NCBI GenBank assembly: GCA_028876495.1
Contig: JAGWRO010000089.1
Location: 62,001 to 126,000 of the forward strand
Reading direction: 5' to 3'
Source of the DNA: Bacteroidota bacterium
GTDB taxonomy: Bacteria; Bacteroidota; Bacteroidia; Chitinophagales; Chitinophagaceae
Length of the DNA stretch: 64,000 bases
This document shows, piece by piece, positions 25,528 through 34,074 of the stretch. Each line of letters starts with the position of its first letter. Positions within the stretch are counted from its first letter, which is position 1. The notes below the pieces were generated by a model that was not told where the DNA came from, did no database searches, and saw only the letters and a list, made by a program, of their open reading frames with translations. The translations under genes were made by a program, and so were the position numbers.

Positions 25528-28017
25528 TTACCCGTTTCCATTGTCAGAAGGGACATTTAAATTATCATTAACCGGTTCTTTATCTTTTTTAAATTCTAAT
25601 TTTCCAAACTTCCAGGTAAAATTAATTCCGATAGAACGAAAAGGAATTTTACGCGTTCTGTCAATATGAAAATCGGGGCCAAAACTGGTACTTTTTAAGA
25701 CAAGATATTTATTAAACGGATTAGAGGCAGTAAGCGCAAGGCTTGCTTTTTTATTCCAGAACTGTTTGCGGATAGCAAGGCTATAACTGGTGAACGCGGG
25801 TTCAGTTCCCTGCGCCTGGTGGCTGGGAGAACGGAAGTTTCCAAAAAATTCTGCTACCAATGTCTTTGAAAACTGGTAATCAGCATTCATATTTATCCTG
25901 TAATTAAAACTGCTGTAGTTGTATCCTTTATCAATCGTGTTGATCGTGTGTCTTTCGAAGAAAAAAGCGTTTGTTCTTACATCTAGTTTTGAAAAGAATT
26001 TTGCGGAAGCAAACAAATTAAGGCCAAAATTATTTTCGCGGCCTATGTTCTGCTGGGTGTTTACTGCCACATCCTTATAGGTCGTATCACCCACTTTATA
26101 GGAAGGGTAATAGACGATGTAATCTTGTATATCATGGTCATTTATCCTGTAGAATAAAGTCGCCATAAAAGAGCCGATCTTGTCAACGTCGATACTATAA
26201 CCTAACTCATATCTTCTGCCGATCTCCGGTAAAAGATGAGGGTTGCCTGTAGTTAAGTTTTTTGGATCACTGGTATTGATAAAAGGATTAAGATCTCCGT
26301 AATCCGGCCGTTCGATCCTCTTGGTATAACTCAGTTTTATTTGTGAATTTTCTCCAATCTTTTTTGAGAAAAAAAACGAAGGAACTAAAGTGTTGTAGCC
26401 CGGAACACTTTCCTGTTGCTGTGCATTGGAATAGTAGGAATTGATCTCTGTTCGTTCGTAACGCTCACCGATCTTGGCATCAAATAATTTGAAAACAGGA
26501 AAAGTAAGTTCGCCATAAAAAGCATATACTTTTTGATGGTAAGCAAGATTATCTGATAAATAATTATCAGTTAAATAACCACCGGAGCCGTTTAATTTCA
26601 ACACCTCGGAATTGCTGGTAATATCATAAAAGCTAAGTTTGCTGCCGACGCCTAAGAGTATTTTCTTTTTAAATGGCTGTGTATAATCAAGCCTCACTTC
26701 AGATTCATTTTCTGTCCCGGGATTGTTGGCCTTAGTACTATAAAAAAGTGAATCTTGTGGCAAAAGATACTGATAAATATTATCCCTGATCGTGCGGGTG
26801 CCCTGGCTTGTATTCATTTCCACATCTAGTTCCTGCTCATCTTTCTTAAAAGTTTTTTTATAATTGAGGCTTGCGTCAATATTATGAAAGTGAAACTTGT
26901 GATCAGAATTAAGTGAGTTTTGAATGTACGATAATAGATTTCCAGCCTTATCTTTTGTTTGTTGCAACTGATTAGTTACACCATTGCTTTTGTGGCCAAA
27001 ATTGACGTAGGAAACAGAACCTGAAATTCCGTTGTGCTTGTTAATATCCCAATCAAAGCCAAGCCCTGTATGGTAGCCACTTCGTGTTTCCTCCGCGGAG
27101 GAAACCTGGTTAAGAAAGACATTATTATTCGCGGCTGTATCATTGGTCACGCGATCAGAAGAATTAGTAGTAGTACTTTTTAACCTCCCATTGCCGCTGA
27201 TATAGGCATTCATTCCAAAACTTCTCTTTCGGGCGTTAAAATTAAAAGAGCCATTTTCATCTCTTGTTCCACCGGTGAGTGATAAATTTCCATTCACGCC
27301 CTGCGAATTATTTTTCTTCAAGATAATGTTTATAATTCCTCCAAGTCCTTGCGCATCATATTTTGCTCCCGGCGTAGTTATCACTTCTATGCTTTTTATC
27401 TGGCTTGCCGGAATGGATTGCAACACATCTGCAATGTCGCTTCCAAAAGCGGCAGATGGTTTTCCATTAATCAAAAAGCGGATGCTTGAACTACCTGCCA
27501 ACTGTACATTTCCGTCAACATCTACAGAAACCATTGGCACTTTCTTTAATACATCTGTTGCTACGCCCACTTGTGAGGTCACATCTTGTTCTGCATTAAA
27601 AACTAACTTATCAATCTTGTTTTCTACTATTTTTGGTTGCCCTGAAATATTAATATTCTGAAGCGTTGTGACCTTCGGTTGTAAAACTATTTCTTTCACA
27701 TTGGCAACAGGGTGCTCTTTATCAACTGTGATGTTATATAATGCATGAGCTTTGTAACCTATAAATTCTGCAAGTAGTTTATAAGTGCCGCTGGCTATAT
27801 TATCAACTACAAAGTTTCCTTTGTGATCTGAAACTGTCCCGTTGACCGGTTTTTTAGCACCTGCAGGAAAAATAGAAATGGTGGCATAATCTATTGGTTG
27901 ATGTGAAACTGAATCTATCAGTTTTCCTTTTATCTTAAAACCAGTATTTGCAGATTGCTGAGCTAAAACGGATAAACTTAAAATACAAAAAAGGGTGGGT
28001 AAAAATATTGTTTTCAC
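25528..28017 (-). CDS. TonB-receptor-like outer-membrane beta-barrel protein
   Basis: I set the start at the GTG at 28,017, which begins a proper signal peptide (KTIFLPTLFCILSLSVLAQ); the longer frame to 28,104 runs into a decayed repeat. An N-terminal carboxypeptidase-regulatory-like beta-sandwich follows (about residues 27-110), then a plug-like domain with the typical IKSIEVITTPGAKYDAQGLG and a large beta-barrel. The pattern matches the 'outer membrane beta-barrel family' (OMP_b-brl_3) receptors of about 800-850 residues. No SusD partner is present, so the substrate is unlikely to be a polysaccharide; a metal or peptide role cannot be told from sequence. Confidence 0.8.
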   Translation of the reverse strand: MKTIFLPTLFCILSLSVLAQQSANTGFKIKGKLIDSVSHQPIDYATISIFPAGAKKPVNGTVSDHKGNFVVDNIASGTYKLLAEFIGYKAHALYNITVDKEHPVANVKEIVLQPKVTTLQNINISGQPKIVENKIDKLVFNAEQDVTSQVGVATDVLKKVPMVSVDVDGNVQLAGSSSIRFLINGKPSAAFGSDIADVLQSIPASQIKSIEVITTPGAKYDAQGLGGIINIILKKNNSQGVNGNLSLTGGTRDENGSFNFNARKRSFGMNAYISGNGRLKSTTTNSSDRVTNDTAANNNVFLNQVSSAEETRSGYHTGLGFDWDINKHNGISGSVSYVNFGHKSNGVTNQLQQTKDKAGNLLSYIQNSLNSDHKFHFHNIDASLNYKKTFKKDEQELDVEMNTSQGTRTIRDNIYQYLLPQDSLFYSTKANNPGTENESEVRLDYTQPFKKKILLGVGSKLSFYDITSNSEVLKLNGSGGYLTDNYLSDNLAYHQKVYAFYGELTFPVFKLFDAKIGERYERTEINSYYSNAQQQESVPGYNTLVPSFFFSKKIGENSQIKLSYTKRIERPDYGDLNPFINTSDPKNLTTGNPHLLPEIGRRYELGYSIDVDKIGSFMATLFYRINDHDIQDYIVYYPSYKVGDTTYKDVAVNTQQNIGRENNFGLNLFASAKFFSKLDVRTNAFFFERHTINTIDKGYNYSSFNYRINMNADYQFSKTLVAEFFGNFRSPSHQAQGTEPAFTSYSLAIRKQFWNKKASLALTASNPFNKYLVLKSTSFGPDFHIDRTRKIPFRSIGINFTWKFGKLEFKKDKEPVNDNLNVPSDNGNG

Positions 28018-28082
28018 TTTAGGTGATTTTAACAGAGGGTCAAATGTAATCTGAGAATCTGGAGGAAATTGGGAGAAAACAA

Positions 28083-28257
28083 GCATCCATGAGCTGGTAC
28101 GCATTGGTAACGATAATCAGAAATTGTTCAAATGATTTTAATAACTGTTAGGGATATACGAAGTATTCATTTTCTAAAGCCTGTGCCTCAACTGGTAATT
28201 ATAATAATTAATAGTTTTTTTTGATAGATAGAACGTAACAACCTGTGGAGGTTAAAA
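28083..28257. repeat. Repeat copy B (matches 24,487-24,655)
   Basis: This stretch is a diverged copy of 24,487-24,655; shared blocks include GAAATTGTTCAAATGATTT, GCCTGTGCCTCA and GATAGAACGTAACAA. It ends with GGAGGTTAAAATA, immediately followed by the broken YaiO-like copy. It contains indels, so neither copy B nor copy A encodes an intact protein. Confidence 0.7.
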
Positions 28258-28955
28258 TAAGGGATATACCCCATGGAATTCAGTTTCAAGATATTTTTAC
28301 TCAATTAGAAAATGGGGTATTTTCTAAGCTGGCATTAATTATGCTAATCGATATGGTATTAACGGCACACAATACGAACTCTATCTTTTTCCACGAATTT
28401 CTTCTCCTATGAGAGCTTATGTGGGAGCAGCAAATTCTAAAGACTATATTTTTCCTAACTACAATTTTGAATTTTCGGTTTATCAAAAATTTTTAAAAAT
28501 CGCAGAATTTGAAACAGGAGGAAGATATTTAAGTTATACAAGATTCCAGCCTACTTCTAATTTATACCGGCGGGGTAAGAGTATCAAAAGGCCATTGGCA
28601 GGGTAAAATACTTACCTATTTAATTCCTCAGTCTTCTAAGGGCAATCAATCATACCGGTTTTCATTACGGCACTCATTTAAAATCCTGATAATAGAATTA
28701 TGATAGTATTCAACAGGATTATCACCTCGTAATTTACTTGACACAGTAAATAATAAAGGTTATATATATCCTAAAAAATCAAATAGAATTGAATTTCGAA
28801 ATCAACGGCCTTTCTTATCAAATAATACAATTATTAAAGCATCTGCAGGCTATGAGAAAAATGAATATTTTACCGGATTGAAACCTCATAGAATATCCAC
28901 AGGAATTCTATTGATTTTGTTCTAATACTTTTGGAAATTCTAAAATATACTTTAG
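28256..28955 (+). pseudogene. Broken copy of the YaiO-like gene 3' half
   Basis: This region matches bases 41,755 to about 42,455 (second half of the intact YaiO-like gene and a few bases beyond) nearly base for base in its first half, for example GGGATATACCCCATGGAATT in both. Small indels and substitutions break the frame into pieces (one open stretch at 28,409-28,606), and no TPR part or signal peptide is present. Both copies sit beside PAP2 genes, so a larger segment was probably duplicated. At the left junction both copies share GGTTAAA, a possible microhomology. Confidence 0.88.
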
Positions 28956-28993
28956 TCCTTATGTTATTTTTGGCCCATTTGCAATCTGGTGAA

Positions 28994-29557
28994 TTATTCC
29001 GGATTAGTAGCCCAATAATATAATTTTGATATTAGCCATCCTAAAAATGATCCCAATATAGCCCCGGCTAAAATATCCGATGGATAATGAACACCAAGAT
29101 ATATCCTGCTATAACATACAAACAGCGCAACAGGAAATAATAAACAGGGCATCCATTTTATTTTTTTTAGAGTTACTAATGAAAGGTAAGTTGCCAATGC
29201 AAAAAAATTGGTTGCATGAGACGACGGAAAACTATACAAACCTCCCCTGTATCGGTTTACATAATGTAGTAAGTGATCTAAATCCCGGTTATGACTGGGG
29301 CGCAGGCGATGTAGCAATGGTTTAATGATGCCTGATGCCAATTGATCGCTCATTATTATAAGTGGAATAATCAGAAAGATTAATAACCAGCTTTGCTTTT
29401 TAAATTTCACAATTAGGAGTATGATGATAAAAGCATACAACGGAAACCAACTTTGAATACCGCTTGCAAACCACATTGCCGTATCCCAAAATGAATTGTG
29501 ATGATTATTGATAAATAGCAGTATTGCATCATCCCACCTTTTTATTATTTCAAACAT
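28994..29557 (-). CDS. PAP2-family membrane phosphatase
   Basis: PAP2 enzymes remove phosphate from lipid phosphates such as undecaprenyl pyrophosphate or lipid A. I chose the ATG at 29,557 (MFEIIKRWDD); the longer frame to 29,623 overlaps the upstream gene heavily. All three catalytic motifs are present: KPLLHRLRP, YSFPSSHAT with the motif-2 His, and YSRIYLGVHYPSD with Arg, His and Asp. Five to six hydrophobic segments fit a membrane enzyme of 187 residues. Its start overlaps the end of the next PAP2 gene by 8 bases, so the two form an operon. The degenerate gene at 39,854-40,485 is its relative. Confidence 0.88.
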   Translation of the reverse strand: MFEIIKRWDDAILLFINNHHNSFWDTAMWFASGIQSWFPLYAFIIILLIVKFKKQSWLLIFLIIPLIIMSDQLASGIIKPLLHRLRPSHNRDLDHLLHYVNRYRGGLYSFPSSHATNFFALATYLSLVTLKKIKWMPCLLFPVALFVCYSRIYLGVHYPSDILAGAILGSFLGWLISKLYYWATNPE

Positions 29558-30104
29558 TATTTGTTTGGTTAGTAATTTTTTTCGTAAAAATCCTGTTAAC
29601 AATAATTGCGTTTGATGTGCCAATTAACATACCCCCAATTACATCGCTGGGATAATGTACACCCAAAGCCAGGCGGGTATAGGCTACTACAAATGCCCAT
29701 AACCAGATAATGGAGAGTAACCACTTATTATTACTAAATAGAATAGTAATAGAGGTGGCTATTAGAAAAGCAGTTGAGGTATGACCGGATGGAAATGAAG
29801 GGCTGCCTCCGGAGGAAAGTTTTTCAATATGATTATCAATTTCAAATGGGCGCTGCCGGTTAATGGAATATTTTAGTATTGTTATTATAATTGAGTCGAA
29901 TACTATTGAGGCAACCATCTGCCATGCTTTTATTTTTAAGGCTAAATCATTTTTTAAATAAGAATACAAAAAAATAAAAAAAGGAATTAATAAAGCAACC
30001 AGGTAAGTTGTATCAGTAATATGGATAAAAATAGAATCCAAAGTTCTTATTCTATTATGGTTTATCAATTCTAAAATGTGTTGATCGTAATCAAAGAGAG
30101 ACAT
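29550..30104 (-). CDS. PAP2-family phosphatase, undecaprenyl-diphosphatase-like
   Basis: This 184-residue membrane protein is the first gene of a two-gene PAP2 operon. The catalytic motifs are intact: KYSINRQRP, PSFPSGHTS (canonical PSGH) and RLALGVHYPSD. Helical hydrophobic segments surround them, with active-site loops expected on the periplasmic side. It may recycle undecaprenyl pyrophosphate or act on lipid A; sequence alone does not tell. It ends 8 bases inside the following PAP2 gene. A perfect palindrome lies about 165 bases upstream. Confidence 0.88.
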   Translation of the reverse strand: MSLFDYDQHILELINHNRIRTLDSIFIHITDTTYLVALLIPFFIFLYSYLKNDLALKIKAWQMVASIVFDSIIITILKYSINRQRPFEIDNHIEKLSSGGSPSFPSGHTSTAFLIATSITILFSNNKWLLSIIWLWAFVVAYTRLALGVHYPSDVIGGMLIGTSNAIIVNRIFTKKITNQTNNV

Positions 30105-30267
30105 GCTATAATTTATTTATTGCAAAACAAGTATGAGAAACCAAAGAAAATCTGAAGCATAATGTTATTCATTATTGCTAAATTGGGAATAATGAATAAC
30201 ACACCTCTCTTTGAAGGATATCAAATAATTTCAAATTCAGAAAATGTTACCCGCTATTCAGGGTTAA

Positions 30268-30288
30268 ATCACTTTCGTCGAAAGTGAT
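30268..30288. promoter_or_regulatory. Perfect 21-base palindrome, candidate operator
   Basis: Arms of 10 bases, ATCACTTTCG and its exact complement, surround one T. It lies in a 436-base intergenic region between the divergent PAP2 operon and the PepSY-like lipoprotein gene. Shape and length suit a dimeric repressor such as a TetR-type protein; no such regulator gene is nearby. Confidence 0.5.
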
Positions 30289-30540
30289 AAAAGTCTTTCC
30301 CTTACTATATTCTTAAGAATTTATTCCTGCATGCATTATTCATTAAAATTTTGAATAAGTATAAGATGGTACCTGTGCTTCCTTTCGTATATAGTACTAT
30401 TTGTTTTTTAAAATGGTTGGCAGGGATGGATTTTTTAACTCTGAATTAAAATTGCAAGCTGAACTGTTTTATTAATCTTCTACTTCAATATTTCCTCATA
30501 TTCGGGATATAAATTTGTTGAATTAATAAATGAATAAAAC

Positions 30541-30984
30541 ATGAAAAACATGAAAAAACTAAAATTAATTATGTCGCTCCTAATTGGAGGAAGTATTCTT
30601 CTTGCGGCTTGTTCGCAGGGACTTAATGATTCAAAAGTACCCGCGGCTGTTAAAACTTCTTTTGCAACTGACTTTCCGGGGAACTCCCCCAAATGGGATA
30701 AAGAAAATTCAAACTATGAAGCCAACTTCAAAACAGATGGTAAAACGATGTCTGCATCATATGATGAAAACGGTAACCTGCAGGAAACAGAAACTGACAT
30801 AAATGTTTCTAATTTACCCACACCAGTTCAGGACTACATTGCTAATAATTATCCGGGTGAGAAAATTAAAGAAGCAGCCGTAATTTCAAAAGCCAATGGA
30901 GAAGTTAACTATGAAGCTGAAGTGAATGATATGGATGTCATTTTCGCTCAGGATGGCAAGTTTATAAAAACCGCTAAAGATTAG
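30541..30984 (+). CDS. PepSY-like lipoprotein
   Basis: The 147-residue product has a lipoprotein signal with cysteine 24 in LLAACSQ, followed by two PepSY-like repeats; SPKWDKENSNYEANFKTDGK and the later EVNYEAEVNDMDVIF are characteristic. It is a periplasmic or membrane-anchored protein of unknown activity. A second Met three residues in is an equally good start. A TAAATTTG element at 30,510-30,517 could serve as the −7 promoter box, giving a very short leader, and a strong terminator follows at 31,004. It is one of four PepSY-like loci in 12 kb. Confidence 0.82.
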   Translation: MKNMKKLKLIMSLLIGGSILLAACSQGLNDSKVPAAVKTSFATDFPGNSPKWDKENSNYEANFKTDGKTMSASYDENGNLQETETDINVSNLPTPVQDYIANNYPGEKIKEAAVISKANGEVNYEAEVNDMDVIFAQDGKFIKTAKD

Positions 30985-31003
30985 ACACGGTGAATTAACT
31001 TAA

Positions 31004-31042
31004 CAAAAGCTGTTCTCTATTAATTAGGGGACAGCTTTTTTA
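31004..31042 (+). terminator. Terminator of the PepSY-like lipoprotein gene
   Basis: AAAAGCTGTTCTC pairs with GGGGACAGCTTTT (some G-T pairs) around an AT loop and is followed by a T-run. It starts 20 bases after the stop codon. The remaining 300 bases up to the next gene show nothing else I can support. Confidence 0.8.
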
Positions 31043-31352
31043 AGATGGATCCGATTTGGTAGCCTGTTTGTTATTATAACTTAAATAATTGATTCCTGGA
31101 ATTCAAATACAGAATAAAAACAGAATATGCTTTTAGTTTTGGAAAATATTCAATAATCAGGTAAGGGCAATCAATTGAAATTACAAATTTAAGCCTTAAT
31201 TATACCCGGTAATTGCGGAACCAGTATAAAATTCCATAAGATATAAAAAATATAGTTATTTGATTTTTACCATTCCGGAAAGTGTGGGTTTTAAAATCAA
31301 ATTAAAGAATAGTAAGTCATAAACGATTTTAAAAATTAAAAATAAAATTTCC

Positions 31353-32108
31353 ATGAATAAAATGATCAACAAGGTTCCTGAGGTTACTTTAACATTCTGG
31401 ATCATAAAAATATTAGCAACTACCGTAGGTGAAACGGCAGCGGACTATTTATCAACTACCTTAAATCTTGGGTTAACAATTACCTCATACATAATGGCTG
31501 GCATTTTATTGATTGTGCTTATGTTTCAATTCAGGGCCAAAAAATATGTTCCAGGGATTTATTGGGGTGCTGTTGTTTTATTAAGCATTGTTGGAACGCT
31601 GATATCAGATAATTTAGTTGACAATCTGGGAGTGGCGTTATCTACTACTTCAATAATATTTGGATCTGCGCTGATTGTAGTCTTTATATGGTGGTATGTA
31701 AGTGAAAGAACGTTGTCTGTGCATAAAATTGATACTGTGCCAAGAGAATTTTTTTACTGGGCCGCTATTTTGTTTACATTTTCATTAGGCACCTCAGCAG
31801 GAGATCTGATTTCAGAAAGTTCCGGCCTGGGGTATGGGTATGCAACGCTACTTTTTGCTGCAGTAATTGGAATAATCTTTTTTGCTTATAAATATTTAAA
31901 GATGAATTCCATTCTTGCGTTTTGGTTAGCGTATATACTTACACGTCCGCTTGGGGCGTCTTTGGGAGATTTACTTTCTCAAAAAGTGAAAGTCGGAGGT
32001 TTAGGCCTCGGCACTACGGTAACGAGTATTGTTTTTCTTCTAACGATTCTTAGCCTGGTAATCTATTTAACAATAAACAGGAAGAAACCTTCTCTTGTAA
32101 AGGTGTGA
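31353..32108 (+). CDS. COG4705-family membrane protein
   Basis: This 251-residue integral membrane protein has about eight hydrophobic segments arranged as tandem repeats. The recurring motif TxGxxxxDxL appears as TTVGETAADYL, VGTLISDNL, SLGTSAGDLI and PLGASLGDLL, typical for the COG4705 family, which is annotated only as a predicted membrane protein. The repeated acidic residues inside the membrane hint at cation binding, but no function is proven. It stands alone on the + strand, between PepSY-like genes, an association that may reflect a shared envelope or metal-related role. Confidence 0.82.
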   Translation: MNKMINKVPEVTLTFWIIKILATTVGETAADYLSTTLNLGLTITSYIMAGILLIVLMFQFRAKKYVPGIYWGAVVLLSIVGTLISDNLVDNLGVALSTTSIIFGSALIVVFIWWYVSERTLSVHKIDTVPREFFYWAAILFTFSLGTSAGDLISESSGLGYGYATLLFAAVIGIIFFAYKYLKMNSILAFWLAYILTRPLGASLGDLLSQKVKVGGLGLGTTVTSIVFLLTILSLVIYLTINRKKPSLVKV

Positions 32109-32165
32109 GTAAAAGATTGCTATTTGTATTTCTTGCTAAGTGATGAGCAAGGAAGTAACTCTCTA

Positions 32166-32723
32166 TTAATTTTCACATACAATACTTCCTTTTGCACTAA
32201 ATATCACCTCTTTCGAAATATTATCTTTTATGAGGTCAACACTATATTGAACTGACTTGTCGGCAAGTGTTAATTTTTCGATTTGATTTCTTGGTGAATA
32301 ATCAGAATAATTTCCTTTTAAAATTGATTGTATTTGTGAGGGGGCACTACTTAAAGGGATGTCTTCTTCCTGCTGCACAAAGGTTCCGTCTGGTTTAAAT
32401 ATTAATGAAAAATCGGGGGAGTTGGTTTTTACAATGGATACGTCAATTGCATCTCCGCCGCTGCAGAGTGGATCAGCAACAGCGATTATTATTGAATAAC
32501 CCGGATAATATTTTTTGACATATTCTATAATATTTTCGGGTAATGAATGTAATGGCTTCGCACCTTTAGGTAGAGGCGAATTCGATATAACCTTATCAGC
32601 ACTCGCATTTTTTATCGGCCCGTGCTGCTGGTAGACGGTTTCGGAACTGTTACTGCTGCAACTTATAATAGCGGTAATAATGGTAATTAGTGTTGTAACA
32701 AAAAATATAGTTTTAAAACTCAT
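32166..32723 (-). CDS. PepSY-like lipoprotein
   Basis: The 185-residue product carries a lipoprotein signal (cysteine 22 in AIISCSS) and weak PepSY-like repeats, for example YYPGYSIIIA with SPDFSLIFKPDGTF and KSVQYSVDLIKD. It is more diverged than the copies at 21,522 and 30,541. It follows the fatty-acid hydroxylase gene after 60 bases on the same strand and could be the last gene of that operon. Its function is unknown. Confidence 0.65.
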   Translation of the reverse strand: MSFKTIFFVTTLITIITAIISCSSNSSETVYQQHGPIKNASADKVISNSPLPKGAKPLHSLPENIIEYVKKYYPGYSIIIAVADPLCSGGDAIDVSIVKTNSPDFSLIFKPDGTFVQQEEDIPLSSAPSQIQSILKGNYSDYSPRNQIEKLTLADKSVQYSVDLIKDNISKEVIFSAKGSIVCEN

Positions 32724-32783
32724 AAAAAAATTGTGTTATTGTGTACCTTTTAAAAGGAATAAGATATAAAAATTTACAAAACT

Positions 32784-33599
32784 TTACTTTTGCCAATTTT
32801 TATTAAAGGGAATTTTAAATAAGGTTTTGAAGTTTCCATTGTCTTCTTTTTGCATGTGTGTATCTATACCAAAAATTAAATCCTCTAAAGGCATTCTTTT
32901 AAAAGTGCCAAAGAGCCTGTCCCAAATACTTAACACATCTCCAAAATTACTATCGGTATAAGGCTGTTTGTAATGATGATGCACCTGGTGTAAATTAGGA
33001 GTGATAAAAATCCATCCTATTATTCTGTCTAATCTTTCGGGGAGTCGATAATTAATATGCGCGAAAAGAGTGGTAAATACCTGGATAATTTGCCTTAATA
33101 ATATTGCCCAAAACACAGCCCCAGATAAAAAAACCCAAAGCAATGTAAAAGATAGCCTTATAATATTTTCTCCAGGATGTTCCCGTAGCGTGGTAGATAC
33201 ATCCACCACAGTATCGCTGTGATGCACCACATGAAACATCCAAAGTCTTTTTACTTTGTGCATGATTAAGTGATAAATGTATTCACCTAAATCAAGAAAA
33301 ACAAAGGTGGTAATGAAGATGAAGAAAGAGCTATGTTTTAAAGGTAAATGATTTAGAAAACCAAAATGATGCAAGCTTGTCCATTCAATAGTTTTGGCAA
33401 AGGCCATGCCAAGCAGTAATTGACCTGGAATATTCGTAAAGATGAACTGGGCATTTATAAAAGCATGTTTCCATTTTTTATAATTGAATAAAACTCCTGC
33501 AATATTTTCAATATTCCAACTTAAAAAAAATAATCCTGCAAATAAAAATAATTGAACCTGCGGCCCATATCCTAAAATAAATTGTTGAAACTTTTCCAT
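32784..33599 (-). CDS. Sterol desaturase / fatty-acid hydroxylase family protein
   Basis: Membrane di-iron oxygenase of the fatty-acid hydroxylase superfamily, which hydroxylates or desaturates lipid chains. The 271-residue protein has several hydrophobic segments and the diagnostic histidine clusters: YHLIMH, then FHVVHHSD, then LHQVHHHYKQP followed by NFGDVLSIWDRLFGTF. These provide the eight His ligands expected. It is co-directional with DUF5686 and DUF2147 genes with 16 bases to the latter, so it probably belongs to their operon. In Bacteroidota, relatives act on membrane lipids; the exact substrate is not predictable. Confidence 0.88.
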   Translation of the reverse strand: MEKFQQFILGYGPQVQLFLFAGLFFLSWNIENIAGVLFNYKKWKHAFINAQFIFTNIPGQLLLGMAFAKTIEWTSLHHFGFLNHLPLKHSSFFIFITTFVFLDLGEYIYHLIMHKVKRLWMFHVVHHSDTVVDVSTTLREHPGENIIRLSFTLLWVFLSGAVFWAILLRQIIQVFTTLFAHINYRLPERLDRIIGWIFITPNLHQVHHHYKQPYTDSNFGDVLSIWDRLFGTFKRMPLEDLIFGIDTHMQKEDNGNFKTLFKIPFNKNWQK

Positions 33600-33615
33600 T
33601 AGTTAAATTGACAGA

Positions 33616-34065
33616 TTATCGTGTTTTTTTAAAGGATATCCATTTTCCTATAAACTCAAAATTCCAATATCCCCGAACTTTTAATATGCCATCTTTTGTC
33701 AGCCATGCTTTGGCATTCCATTCTTTACCGCTGTCCGGATCATAAATCTTTCCATTGTTCCATTCGTTTTGTTCGGGATCATATGTAAGCCCATACATCA
33801 CTTCCAAACCAATAATTTTCCGGTTACGGAGTTTCTCATCCGGATTATTTTTGTCGCGTCTTTCATTCATAGGCCTGCTTTTATCGTTACTGTCATCAAT
33901 CCAAACGACTCTTGCGTTATATTGGCCAACTGCTTTAAATATTTCAACTTCAAGATTATTTTCAGAACTCATCCACAGGCCTATAATAGCATCCGAATCA
34001 TTTTGAGAAACCGCCTTTAATACTTGCGTTATTGTTATCAATGAAAGAAAAAATATCTTTATCAT
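33616..34065 (-). CDS. DUF2147 secreted protein
   Basis: The 149-residue product has a signal peptide (about residues 1-20) and the DUF2147 pattern: IIGLWMSSENNLEVEIF at the start of the mature protein, GLEVMYGLTYD in the middle and KVRGYWNFEFIGKWISFKK at the end, a lipocalin-like beta-barrel. The family is periplasmic with no proven activity. It lies 9 bases after the DUF5686 gene and 16 before the fatty-acid hydroxylase, the centre of a three-gene operon. Confidence 0.87.
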   Translation of the reverse strand: MIKIFFLSLITITQVLKAVSQNDSDAIIGLWMSSENNLEVEIFKAVGQYNARVVWIDDSNDKSRPMNERRDKNNPDEKLRNRKIIGLEVMYGLTYDPEQNEWNNGKIYDPDSGKEWNAKAWLTKDGILKVRGYWNFEFIGKWISFKKTR

Positions 34066-34074
34066 AAAAAAATA

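Noticed and set aside
28409-28606. 65-codon frame in the YaiO-like copy
   Set aside because: It is an open fragment of the broken duplicate, not a separate gene.
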